NCBI GenBank assembly: GCA_947624245.1
Contig: CANQJL010000019.1
Location: 1 to 49,283 of the forward strand
From: an uncultured Acetatifactor sp.
GTDB lineage: Bacteria > Bacillota > Clostridia > Lachnospirales > Lachnospiraceae
DNA: 49,283 nucleotides
Direction: 5' to 3'
The notes beneath the pieces are model-generated. The model made no database searches, was not told where the DNA came from, and worked only from the letters and a program-made list of their open reading frames with translations. Every line of letters begins with the position of its first letter. The first letter of the stretch is position 1. Both the position numbers and the translations under genes were made by a program. Shown one piece after another: positions 7,256 through 15,600 of the stretch.

Positions 7256-8275
7256 ATGAAAGCAAAGTTAGACCGAATCAGACAGCAGGTGCAGGAGCAG
7301 ATCTTGAATTGTGACAGCACCGAAAAACTGAACGAGATCAGAGTGAGCATTCTCGGAAAGAAGGGACAGCTCACAGATCTGTTGAAGTCCATGAAGGACG
7401 TAGCTCCCGAGGAGCGCCCCAAGGTGGGACAGATGGTAAATGAGACCCGAGGGGAGATCGAACGGATTCTGGAGGAGCAGAAGACGAAGCTGGAGCGCGC
7501 GCTTCGGGAGGCCAAAATGAAGGCGGAGGTCATTGACGTGACCTTGCCGGCAAAAAAGAACGAGATGGGCCACAGGCACCCCAACACCATCGCGCTGGAG
7601 GAAGTGGAGAGAATCTTTATCGGCATGGGCTATGAGGTGGTGGAAGGCCCCGAGGTGGAAAAGGATTATTATAATTTTGAGGCGCTGAACATTCCGGCAG
7701 ATCATCCGGCGAAGGACGAGCAGGATACCTTCTACATTACGGGGGATATTCTGCTGCGCACCCAGACCTCCGGCGTACAGGTGCATGAGATGGAGAAGGG
7801 GAAGCTTCCTATCCGAATGATCGCGCCCGGCAGGGTCTTTCGCTCTGATGAGGTGGACGCCACGCATTCGCCCTCTTTCCACCAGATCGAGGGACTGGTG
7901 ATCGACAAGGACATTACCTTTGCGGACCTGAAGGGAACGCTGGCGGAGTTCGCGCGCGAGCTCTTCGGAGAGGACACTAAGGTGAAATTCCGTCCCCACC
8001 ATTTCCCGTTCACTGAGCCCAGCGCCGAAATGGACGTGACCTGCTTTAAGTGCGGCGGCACGGGCTGCCGTTTCTGTAAGGGCAGCGGCTGGATCGAGAT
8101 CTTGGGCTGCGGCATGGTCCACCCCCATGTTCTGGAGATGAGCAATATCGATCCGGAGACTTATGTGGGATTTGCCTTCGGGGTAGGTCTGGAGCGCATC
8201 GCGCTTCTGAAATATGAGATCGACGACATGCGTCTGCTGTACGAGAACGACATTCGTTTCCTGAAGCAGTTCTGA
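7256..8275 (+). CDS. pheS: Phenylalanine-tRNA ligase alpha subunit
   Basis: PheS is the catalytic subunit of the alpha2-beta2 class II synthetase that charges tRNA-Phe. The 339-residue protein shows the N-terminal coiled coil (about residues 1-85), class II motif 2 (FRSDEVDATHSPSFHQIEG, near 196-214), the MVHPHVLE segment and motif 3 (GVGLERIALLKY, near 308-319). The length is normal. AAAGAAAGGAACAGGCA gives the ribosome binding site. The gene sits directly behind the T-box terminator and 83 bases before pheT, the standard arrangement, so both subunits are controlled together by uncharged tRNA-Phe. Confidence 0.98.
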   Translation: MKAKLDRIRQQVQEQILNCDSTEKLNEIRVSILGKKGQLTDLLKSMKDVAPEERPKVGQMVNETRGEIERILEEQKTKLERALREAKMKAEVIDVTLPAKKNEMGHRHPNTIALEEVERIFIGMGYEVVEGPEVEKDYYNFEALNIPADHPAKDEQDTFYITGDILLRTQTSGVQVHEMEKGKLPIRMIAPGRVFRSDEVDATHSPSFHQIEGLVIDKDITFADLKGTLAEFARELFGEDTKVKFRPHHFPFTEPSAEMDVTCFKCGGTGCRFCKGSGWIEILGCGMVHPHVLEMSNIDPETYVGFAFGVGLERIALLKYEIDDMRLLYENDIRFLKQF

Positions 8276-8358
8276 TTCCGCTTAGGCCGGAAGAACGAAG
8301 CAGAAAGATGTCATGAAATATCAATCGCAAAGAGAGACAGAAAGGAATTGAATCAACT

Positions 8359-10788
8359 ATGAATACAGCTTTGTCATGGATAAAAGCATATGTCCCCGAA
8401 CTGGATTGCACCGATCAGGAATACTGCGACGCAATGACGCTCTCGGGCACAAAGGTAGAGGGCTATGTGCGCAGAGATAAAAATCTGGAAAAGATCGTTG
8501 TGGGACAGATCGTTTCCATCGAGCGTCATCCCGATGCGGATAAGCTCATCGTATGTCAAGTGAATATCGGCGCAGAGACCCTTCAGATCGTCACTGGTGC
8601 TCCCAATGTCAAGGTGGGAGACAAGGTCCCCGTCGTGCTGGGCGGCGGAAGGGTGGCAGGCGGTCACGACGGCGGTCCGCTGCCGGAGAACGGTATTCCC
8701 ATCAAGGCGGGAAAGCTCCGTGGCGTACCCTCCAACGGCATGATGTGCTCTATTGAGGAGCTGGGGTCTGACAGAAATATGTATCCGGAAGCGCCCGAGA
8801 ACGGTATTTACATTTTCCCCGAGGACACACAGGTGGGGGCGGACGCAGTGGAGGTTCTGGGCCTGCATGATACGGTCTTTGAGTATGAGATCACCAGCAA
8901 CCGTGTGGACTGCTACAGCGTTCTGGGCATTGCGAGAGAGGCGGCGGCCACGTTCCGCAAGCCCTTTGTGCCGCCGGTGGTGGAAGCAGGGGGAAACGGC
9001 GAAGATGTGCACGACTATGTCTCCGTGGAGGTGAAGGACACGGATCTCTGTCCCAGATATCTGGCGAGAGTCTGCAAGAACATCAAGATCGCTCCCTCGC
9101 CTGAGTGGATGCAGAGAAGGCTGGCTGCCAGCGGTATCCGCCCCATCAACAATCTGGTGGATATCACCAACTACGTGATGGAGGAATACGGACAGCCCAT
9201 GCACGCATTTGATCTGGACACCATTGCAGGGAGAAAGATCATTGTGCGCCGCGCAAAGGACGGAGACGAATTCCAGACACTGGACGGACAGATGAGGAAG
9301 ATGGACGGCGAGGTGCTGATGATCTGCGATGCGGAAAAGGAGATCGGTATCGCCGGAATCATGGGAGGCGAGAACTCCAAGATCACAGACAATGTAAAGA
9401 CGGTCCTCTTTGAGGCTGCGATCTTCAACGGACCCAATATCCGAAAGTCTGCAAAGAGGATCGGTCTGCGCACCGATGCCTCCGGCAAATTTGAAAAGGG
9501 TCTGGAGGCGCACAATGCGGAGGAGGCGATCAATCGCGCGTGCCAGTTGATCGAGGAGCTGGGCTGCGGCGAGGTGGTCGGCGGCATGGTGGACGTGTCC
9601 GAGCCCCTGCCCGAGAAAAAGGTCCTCGCCTTTTGTCCGGAGAAATATAACAAGCTGCTGGGTACGTCTGTGACCGAGGAGGAGATGTTTGAGATATTCA
9701 AAAGGCTGGATATCGAAGTGAATCGCAAGGCGGACGGCTCCGCAGAGCTGGTGATACCCTATTTCCGGCAGGATCTGAACTGCGACGCCGACATAGCGGA
9801 GGAAGTGGCAAGATTTTACGGTTACGATAAGATTCCTACGTCTCTGCCGAAGGGCGAGGCTACCACCGGCAAGCTTTCCTATAAGCTGCGCATTGAGCAG
9901 AAAGCGCGCGACATTGCGGAATATTGCGGATTTTCTCAGGGCATGTGCTATTCCTTTGAAAGCCCTAAGGTGTTCGACAAGCTGCTTTTGCCTGCGGAGG
10001 ACGAACTGCGAAATGCGGTGACGATTTCCAATCCTCTGGGCGAGGATTTCTCCATCATGAGGACGCTGCCCCTGAACGGAATGCTCACCAGCCTTTCCAC
10101 CAATTACAATCGCCGTAACCGGAACGTGAAGCTCTATGAGCTGGGCAATATTTATCTGCCGAAGTCCCTGCCCCTGACGGAGCTTCCGGAGGAGAGAATG
10201 CAGTTCACGCTGGGCTTCTACGGCGACGGCGACTTCTTTACCATGAAGGGCGTGCTGGAGGAGTTCTTCGTGAGTGTAGGCATGAGAAAGCAGCCCGAAT
10301 ACGATCCCAAGGCAGGCAAGCCGTTCCTGCATCCCGGGCGTCAGGCGTTGGTAAAATACGAGGGCGTGGTCCTGGGCTATCTGGGCGAGGTGCATCCCGA
10401 GGTGCTGGACAATTATGAGATCGGCACAAAAGCCTATATCGCTGTGCTGGATATGCCCGCGGTGGAGAGCTTTACCACCTTTGACAGAAAGTATGAGGGC
10501 GTGGCCCGCTTCCCGGCTGTGAGCAGAGACCTCAGCATGGTGGTGCCTAAGGAGATTCTGGTGGGACAGATCGAGAAGGTGATCCGGCAGAGAGGCGGAA
10601 AGCTTATGGAATCCTGTGAACTGTTCGACGTCTATGAGGGCGAGCAGATCAAGCCCGGCTTTAAGTCCGTGGCATATTCCGTTGCCTTCCGCGCCAACGA
10701 CAGGACTCTGGAGGAGAGCGACGTGAGCGCTGCCATGAAGAAGATACTCAACGGACTGGAGCAGATGGGGATCGAATTGCGGCAATGA
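8359..10788 (+). CDS. pheT: Phenylalanine-tRNA ligase beta subunit
   Basis: PheT carries the tRNA-binding and editing functions of phenylalanyl-tRNA synthetase. The 809 residues show the usual order. The EMAP/Trbp111-like tRNA-binding domain is near 40-150 (GQIVSIERHPDADKL). The B3/B4 editing domain is around 210-390, followed by B5 (about 405-475) and the catalytic-core-like domain. The C-terminal ferredoxin-fold anticodon-binding domain is near 715-809 (RFPAVSRDLSMVVPKE). AAAGGAA before the ATG at 8359 is the ribosome binding site. The 83-base gap after pheS contains no terminator, so the pair is one operon. Long open frames on the opposite strand here are codon-bias shadows. Confidence 0.98.
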   Translation: MNTALSWIKAYVPELDCTDQEYCDAMTLSGTKVEGYVRRDKNLEKIVVGQIVSIERHPDADKLIVCQVNIGAETLQIVTGAPNVKVGDKVPVVLGGGRVAGGHDGGPLPENGIPIKAGKLRGVPSNGMMCSIEELGSDRNMYPEAPENGIYIFPEDTQVGADAVEVLGLHDTVFEYEITSNRVDCYSVLGIAREAAATFRKPFVPPVVEAGGNGEDVHDYVSVEVKDTDLCPRYLARVCKNIKIAPSPEWMQRRLAASGIRPINNLVDITNYVMEEYGQPMHAFDLDTIAGRKIIVRRAKDGDEFQTLDGQMRKMDGEVLMICDAEKEIGIAGIMGGENSKITDNVKTVLFEAAIFNGPNIRKSAKRIGLRTDASGKFEKGLEAHNAEEAINRACQLIEELGCGEVVGGMVDVSEPLPEKKVLAFCPEKYNKLLGTSVTEEEMFEIFKRLDIEVNRKADGSAELVIPYFRQDLNCDADIAEEVARFYGYDKIPTSLPKGEATTGKLSYKLRIEQKARDIAEYCGFSQGMCYSFESPKVFDKLLLPAEDELRNAVTISNPLGEDFSIMRTLPLNGMLTSLSTNYNRRNRNVKLYELGNIYLPKSLPLTELPEERMQFTLGFYGDGDFFTMKGVLEEFFVSVGMRKQPEYDPKAGKPFLHPGRQALVKYEGVVLGYLGEVHPEVLDNYEIGTKAYIAVLDMPAVESFTTFDRKYEGVARFPAVSRDLSMVVPKEILVGQIEKVIRQRGGKLMESCELFDVYEGEQIKPGFKSVAYSVAFRANDRTLEESDVSAAMKKILNGLEQMGIELRQ

Positions 10789-10820
10789 CGATCGCGACAA
10801 AACGATTGCCTGTATTTTTG

Positions 10821-10850
10821 TTGCAGGAATGCGGAATAATGTGGTAAGAT
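10821..10850 (+). promoter_or_regulatory. Promoter of the M18 aminopeptidase gene
   Basis: TTGCAG (10821-10826) and TAAGAT (10845-10850) are separated by 18 bases, about 78 bases before the preferred start of the aminopeptidase. Confidence 0.55.
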
Positions 10851-10927
10851 AGTGCACAAGAAGCAGTACTGCAAACGCCCCGATGTGCAGGGCGGATTCT
10901 GAGAGTCGGAAAGGGATATCGTTTGAG

Positions 10928-12352
10928 ATGGAAAAGGAAAAGAAGAATATCTGGGAAAACTACAGCGCAAAGCAGTTGAAGGAGCTGGAAAAACTGAATC
11001 AGGAATACCGAGAATTTCTGGATAACGGAAAGACCGAGCGCGAGTGCATCGACACGATCGTCAATACGATCGAGGCCGAGGGGTACAGGGAGCTGGAAAC
11101 GCTGGTCAAGGCCGGGAAAAAGCTGAAAAAGGGCGACAAGGTATACAGCGTATGGATGAATAAATCCATCGTCATGTTTCAGATGGGAAGCAGACCGCTT
11201 CAGGAGGGCATGAATATCCTCGGCGCGCATATCGACAGCCCCAGACTGGACGTAAAGCAGAATCCTCTCTACGAGGACGGCGGCTTTGCCTATCTCGATA
11301 CCCATTACTACGGCGGCGTGAAAAAATACCAGTGGGTGACCCTTCCCTTAGCCATTCACGGGGTGATCGTGAAAAAGGACGGAACCACGGTGGAGTTGAA
11401 CATCGGTGAGAGCGAGGACGATCCCGTGTTCTTCGTCTCCGATCTGCTGATCCATCTGGCAGGCGAACAGATGGAAAAGAAAGCCAACAAGGTCATCGAG
11501 GGCGAGGCCCTGGATCTGATCGTAGGCAATAAGCCCATTGTGATCGACAAGAAAAAGAGCGCGTCGAGCGAGGAGGATAAGGCCAAGGAAGGCGTGAAGG
11601 CCGCCGTTCTGGATATCCTGAAAAAACAGTACGACGTGGAGGAGGAGGATTTCATCTCCGCCGAGCTTGAGATCGTGCCTGCCGGCAAAGCGCGGGAGGC
11701 CGGATTTGACCGCAGCATGATCCTTGCCTACGGGCAGGACGACAGAGTCTGCGCGTTTACCTCCATGCGCGCCATGCTCGATATCAAACAGGCCGACAGA
11801 ACGGTCTGCTGTATTCTGGTGGACAAAGAGGAGATCGGCTCTGTGGGCGCCACCGGTATGCAGTCCAGATTTTTTGAGAATGCCGTGGCGGAGCTGATGA
11901 ATCTTGCGGGCGAGTACAGCGAGCTTGAACTGCGCAGGTGCCTGTCCCGAAGCTGTATGCTGTCCTCGGATGTCAATGCGGGCTTCGATCCCTCCTATGC
12001 CTCCTGCTTTGAGAAAAAGAACGCCTCCTTCCTGGGCGGCGGCATGGTATTCAGCAAGTTTACCGGCTCCCGCGGAAAGTCCGGCTCCAACGACGCGAAC
12101 GCGGAGTATCTGGCACATCTGCGCAAAGTGCTGGACGAGCGGAAGGTGGTCTATCAGACGGCGGAACTGGGTAAGGTAGACGTGGGCGGCGGCGGCACCA
12201 TCGCTTACATTCTTGCCAATTACGGTATGAACGTGATCGACAGCGGCGTGGCAGTGCTGAACATGCATGCGCCCTGGGAGGCTACCAACAAGGCAGATGT
12301 CTATGAGACCTATCGGGGGTATGTGGCATTTGCGGAGGGAGCAGCTCTGTGA
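10928..12352 (+). CDS. M18-family metalloaminopeptidase (aspartyl aminopeptidase type)
   Basis: M18 enzymes are cytosolic, two-metal, dodecameric aminopeptidases that prefer acidic N-terminal residues. The 474-residue protein has the metal-ligand motifs in order: [10 protein letters not shown] (His about residue 101), [11 protein letters not shown] (catalytic Glu near 300), DVNAGFDP, and the C-terminal His in NMHAPWE. The start at 10928 is preferred because GGAAAGGG lies upstream and homologues begin near [12 protein letters not shown]. An in-frame ATG at 10883 has no ribosome binding site. The stop overlaps the queA start by four bases (GTGA), so translation of the two is coupled. Subfamily naming is by motif only. 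Confidence 0.93.
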   Translation: MEKEKKNIWENYSAKQLKELEKLNQEYREFLDNGKTERECIDTIVNTIEAEGYRELETLVKAGKKLKKGDKVYSVWMNKSIVMFQMGSRPLQEGMNILGAHIDSPRLDVKQNPLYEDGGFAYLDTHYYGGVKKYQWVTLPLAIHGVIVKKDGTTVELNIGESEDDPVFFVSDLLIHLAGEQMEKKANKVIEGEALDLIVGNKPIVIDKKKSASSEEDKAKEGVKAAVLDILKKQYDVEEEDFISAELEIVPAGKAREAGFDRSMILAYGQDDRVCAFTSMRAMLDIKQADRTVCCILVDKEEIGSVGATGMQSRFFENAVAELMNLAGEYSELELRRCLSRSCMLSSDVNAGFDPSYASCFEKKNASFLGGGMVFSKFTGSRGKSGSNDANAEYLAHLRKVLDERKVVYQTAELGKVDVGGGGTIAYILANYGMNVIDSGVAVLNMHAPWEATNKADVYETYRGYVAFAEGAAL

Positions 12353-13380
12353 CGCTTAAGAAATCGGATTTTTATTTTGACCTGCCCCGGGAGCTGATCG
12401 CCCAGGATCCGCTGGAGGATCGGACCTCCTCCAGACTTCTCGTGCTGGATAAGCAGACCGGAGCGGTATCGCATCATATCTTCAGAGAGATTGTTGACTT
12501 ACTCCACCCCGGCGATTGCCTCGTGCTCAATGACACTAAGGTGATTCCGGCCAGACTGTTGGGAGAGAAGGAAGGCACCGGCGCACATGTGGAGGTGCTG
12601 CTGTTAAAGCGCAGACAGGACGATGTCTGGGAGACGCTGGTAAAGCCCGGAAAGAAGTGCAGGCCCGGGGCGAGGCTCTCTTTCGGCGGGGGACTGCTGC
12701 GGGCACAGGTGCTGGATACGGCGGAGGAGGGCAACCGTCTGATCCGCTTTGAGTATGAGGGGATATTTGAAGAAATATTGGACAGGCTGGGCGAAATGCC
12801 GCTGCCGCCCTATATCACGCACAAGCTCGCCGACAGAGACAGGTATCAGACCGTCTATGCAAAATACGAGGGCTCCGCTGCCGCACCCACGGCGGGACTC
12901 CATTTTACGGAGGAGCTGCTGGAGCGGATCAGGGAAAAGGGCGTGGAGGTCGTCTTTGTGACGCTCCATGTGGGACTGGGCACCTTTCGGCCCGTGAAGG
13001 AAGACGATGTGACGAAGCATCATATGCACTCGGAGTTCTATCAGGTCTCCGTGGAGGCGGCGGAGAAGATCAACCGGATAAAGGCTTCCGGCGGCCGGAT
13101 CGTATGCGTCGGCACCACAGCCTGCAGGACGCTGGAGAGCGCAGCGGAGGAAAGCGGAAAAGTGCGGCCGGGCGAGGGAGAGACGCAGATATTTATTTAC
13201 CCCGGATACAGGTTCAAGGTGCTGGACGCGCTGATCACGAATTTTCATCTGCCGGAGTCCACGCTGGTCATGCTGGTATCTGCGCTGGCCGGCAGGGAAA
13301 ACGTGCTGAACGCCTATGAGGAAGCGATACGGGAGAAATACAGATTTTTCAGTTTCGGGGACGCAATGTTCATCTTCTGA
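12349..13380 (+). CDS. queA: S-adenosylmethionine:tRNA ribosyltransferase-isomerase
   Basis: QueA transfers and isomerises the ribose of S-adenosylmethionine onto 7-aminomethyl-7-deazaguanine in tRNA, giving epoxyqueuosine at position 34. The 343 residues carry the family pattern [14 protein letters not shown] at the N-terminus, [39 protein letters not shown] and [16 protein letters not shown] near the C-terminus. The start codon is GTG at 12349, supported by GGAGGGA at 12335 and by the four-base overlap with the aminopeptidase gene. Other queuosine genes (tgt, queG) are not in this window. Confidence 0.97.
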   Translation: MTLKKSDFYFDLPRELIAQDPLEDRTSSRLLVLDKQTGAVSHHIFREIVDLLHPGDCLVLNDTKVIPARLLGEKEGTGAHVEVLLLKRRQDDVWETLVKPGKKCRPGARLSFGGGLLRAQVLDTAEEGNRLIRFEYEGIFEEILDRLGEMPLPPYITHKLADRDRYQTVYAKYEGSAAAPTAGLHFTEELLERIREKGVEVVFVTLHVGLGTFRPVKEDDVTKHHMHSEFYQVSVEAAEKINRIKASGGRIVCVGTTACRTLESAAEESGKVRPGEGETQIFIYPGYRFKVLDALITNFHLPESTLVMLVSALAGRENVLNAYEEAIREKYRFFSFGDAMFIF

Positions 13381-13425
13381 GCAATAGATTGAGATACATA
13401 TACCGGAAGAAAGGGGACGTTACAA

Positions 13426-13767
13426 ATGGAAAGTGAAAGACGCAAAAACAAGAGGAGCAGCCTGGAATCTACGCTGGTCATGAAAAAGCTTGACGAAAAA
13501 AACAGCGACAGACAGGTCTCCATTGATATCGTGGACGTGTCCAAGACGGGAATCGGTTTCACATGCCCCGAGCCCCTGCAGATCGGCGAGGTCTATGAGT
13601 CCTATCTGACGATCTGGACAAAGGAAGTGATTCACGCTTTCCTGCAGATCGTCAGGATAGAGCTGCAGTCCGAAACGTATGCCTACGGCGCTATATTTAT
13701 CGGTATGCCGGAGATGGATTCCGCGCGGATCGAAGTATATCAGACAGTCAATGAAAAGCAGGACTGA
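13426..13767 (+). CDS. PilZ-domain protein
   Basis: This 113-residue, single-domain protein matches PilZ, a cyclic-di-GMP-binding domain. Both ligand motifs are present: the N-terminal Arg cluster ERRKNKR (RxxxR type) and DVSKTGIGF (D/NxSxxG type). It could couple c-di-GMP level to motility or surface functions, but no partner is evident nearby. GGAAAGTG... AAGAAAGGGGAC upstream provides a ribosome binding site. Its 3-prime end overlaps the proposed start of the VanZ-like gene at 13751, which suggests coupled translation. Binding of c-di-GMP is inferred from motifs only. Confidence 0.85.
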   Translation: MESERRKNKRSSLESTLVMKKLDEKNSDRQVSIDIVDVSKTGIGFTCPEPLQIGEVYESYLTIWTKEVIHAFLQIVRIELQSETYAYGAIFIGMPEMDSARIEVYQTVNEKQD

Positions 13768-14275
13768 GGGAAGTATAAAAAGAAAATTGGCGGTGACGGT
13801 TCCCGCCGTTGTTCTGCTGTTGATACTCTACCTGCTCATCTTTGGATTTTCCGCTCAGGACGGGGAACAGTCGGGTTCGCTGAGCCGATGGCTGTCCGAA
13901 GAGTGCGTGCAGCTTTTGAATACCCTTGCGGGCGGAGACTGGAGTGCGCAGTTCATGGACGGTCTGGCGCTCTATTTTGAGCATCCGCTGCGCAAGCTGG
14001 CGCACTTCGGGGAATATGCCTGTATGGGGATTTTGCTTTACCTCATATGGAGCCCGTGGCTTGCGAAGGGAAAGCGCCTGTATCGTCTGGTGGTGCTCTG
14101 GGTCTTTGTGTCGGCGGCCCTCGACGAGCTCCATCAATGGTTCGTGCCGGGGCGGTACAGCAGTTTTGCGGACGTCTGCCTCGATACCTGCGGCGGAGCG
14201 TTCGGTCTGCTTCTGTGTCTGTTTGCGGCGCACCTTATGGCCCGAAGAAAGAACAGGAAGCGGGCAGCGCTGTGA
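13751..14275 (+). CDS. VanZ-family membrane protein
   Basis: This protein of about 174 residues has four predicted transmembrane helices and the VanZ-like pattern: FSAQDGEQS after the first helix, HPLRKLAHFGEYACMG, then DELHQWFVPGRYSSFADVCLDTCGG. VanZ proteins are associated with low-level teicoplanin resistance in enterococci, but most family members have unknown roles in the envelope. The preferred start is the ATG at 13751 inside the end of the PilZ gene. No strong ribosome binding site is visible, so start choice is uncertain; a TTG at 13787 after GAGGGAAG is an alternative. The gene is convergent with tyrA, 25 bases away, with no clear intrinsic terminator between. Confidence 0.82.
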   Translation: MKSRTEGSIKRKLAVTVPAVVLLLILYLLIFGFSAQDGEQSGSLSRWLSEECVQLLNTLAGGDWSAQFMDGLALYFEHPLRKLAHFGEYACMGILLYLIWSPWLAKGKRLYRLVVLWVFVSAALDELHQWFVPGRYSSFADVCLDTCGGAFGLLLCLFAAHLMARRKNRKRAAL

Positions 14276-14300
14276 GCGGCATAGCTGTGGGGGCAAGGAA

Positions 14301-15401
14301 TCAGCTCCTGACATGTACGGCATAGCCGTCATCTTCCAACAGCTTTACTCCCTCGGCCATGGAAGCCTCCTCATAGAATTCCACTCTGAGCACGCCGTCT
14401 TCCGATTCCCTGTTGTGGGAGATGGCAATATTTTTAATGTTCAGATCTCGAGCGGCCAGCAGCGTGACAATGTGGGCCAGGGAACCGGCGCGGTCCGCAA
14501 TTTCCACGTTGAGGCTGTAAGAGCGCTTGATAGGACCGCTTGAGGCGCTGGAAAAGGAATCGCGGTAGCTTCTCGCGCTGTCGAAACGTTCATACAGCGC
14601 GTCGGCGTTCTTAGCGTCAATGTTCTTCTTAAATTCTGTCAAGGTATCGATATATTCCCCAAGTAATTCGGAAATGTTCTCACCGTTGGCAAGGCAGATC
14701 TGCTGCCACATGACGGGAGAGGAGGAGGCGATTCGGGTGATGTCCTTAAAACCGCCTGCCGCCACCATGCGCATGGTGCCCTCCGCGGAGTCGCTGTCCC
14801 GCACAAGATTGACCAAGGAGGCGGCTACAACGTGGGGCAGATGACTGATCGCCGCGGTGATGTAGTCATGCCGGCGATAGTCCAGAACCAGCGGGATAGC
14901 TCCCATATCCGCCACCAACTGTCTGAAATTTTCCACTTTTTCCGCGGGGACGTCCGTGGTGGGCGTCAGGATATAGTAGGCGTTCTCCAGAAGGGAAGCC
15001 TTGGAATTCGCATATCCCACACGTTCGCTGCCGGCCATGGGATGACCGCCCACAAAACGGTCCAACAGCCCATAACGCGCAATGGCTTCGTGGATCGTCG
15101 TCTTTACGCTTCCCACGTCGGTCAGGAGACAGTCTTTGGACAGTACCCTTTTTACCGCTTCCAGGTTGCCGTCATTGCCCTGTACCGGAGCGCAGAGGAA
15201 CAGATAGCCGCAGCGGCTGAAATTTTCGTCAATGCACTCTGCCGCCAGATCCACGATTCCTTCTTTCGACGCCTGTTTCAGGGCATTTTTGTTGATGTCA
15301 TACGCGATGATCTCTATGTCGGGGTCATATTTTTTAAGGGCTCTTGCGATGGAACCGCCGATCAGTCCGAGCCCCACAAATCCGCAGGTCATATGTGACA
15401 T
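14301..15401 (-). CDS. tyrA: Prephenate dehydrogenase with C-terminal ACT domain
   Basis: TyrA oxidises prephenate to 4-hydroxyphenylpyruvate in tyrosine synthesis. The 366-residue protein starts with the NAD(P) fold GFVGLGLIGGSIARAL (residues 6-21), followed by the dehydrogenase motifs GGHPMAGSE and HDYITAAISHLPHVVA. After about residue 290 comes an ACT domain (LNVEIADRAGSLAHIVTLLA), which usually mediates feedback by an aromatic amino acid. The gene is alone on the minus strand between two plus-strand blocks and has its own promoter at 15439-15467. An arogenate dehydrogenase activity cannot be excluded from sequence. Confidence 0.95.
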   Translation of the reverse strand: MSHMTCGFVGLGLIGGSIARALKKYDPDIEIIAYDINKNALKQASKEGIVDLAAECIDENFSRCGYLFLCAPVQGNDGNLEAVKRVLSKDCLLTDVGSVKTTIHEAIARYGLLDRFVGGHPMAGSERVGYANSKASLLENAYYILTPTTDVPAEKVENFRQLVADMGAIPLVLDYRRHDYITAAISHLPHVVAASLVNLVRDSDSAEGTMRMVAAGGFKDITRIASSSPVMWQQICLANGENISELLGEYIDTLTEFKKNIDAKNADALYERFDSARSYRDSFSSASSGPIKRSYSLNVEIADRAGSLAHIVTLLAARDLNIKNIAISHNRESEDGVLRVEFYEEASMAEGVKLLEDDGYAVHVRS

Positions 15402-15438
15402 ATCGGTATACCTCTTGTCTTAAAAGTTTTTCACACAC

Positions 15439-15467
15439 ACTATAACACTTTAAAGCGCGAAAATCAA
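15439..15467 (-). promoter_or_regulatory. Promoter of tyrA (minus strand)
   Basis: Read on the minus strand, TTGATT (15467-15462) and TATAGT (15444-15439) are separated by 17 bases. It is divergent from the promoter of the EF-G paralogue. Confidence 0.7.
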
Positions 15468-15495
15468 GGCGCAAGTTTGAAAATAAACTTTCATC

Positions 15496-15524
15496 TTGTA
15501 AAAACATTCGTTGTTTAGTAAAAT
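15496..15524 (+). promoter_or_regulatory. Promoter of the EF-G paralogue
   Basis: TTGTAA (15496-15501) and TAAAAT (15519-15524) are separated by 17 bases, with AT-rich sequence upstream. AATCGGAGGAAGCTCAC before 15601 supplies the ribosome binding site. Confidence 0.7.
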
Positions 15525-15600
15525 GTTCTTATGGGAGTTGAAAAATCCAATCGCGGATATGGCAATATACCCAAAAAATCATTAATCGGAGGAAGCTCAC

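Noticed and set aside
8374..10857. Very long open frame on the minus strand opposite pheT (827 codons)
   Set aside because: It is an antisense shadow of a biased, GC-rich gene: composition is His/Leu/Arg-rich without domain patterns, and pheT is certain.
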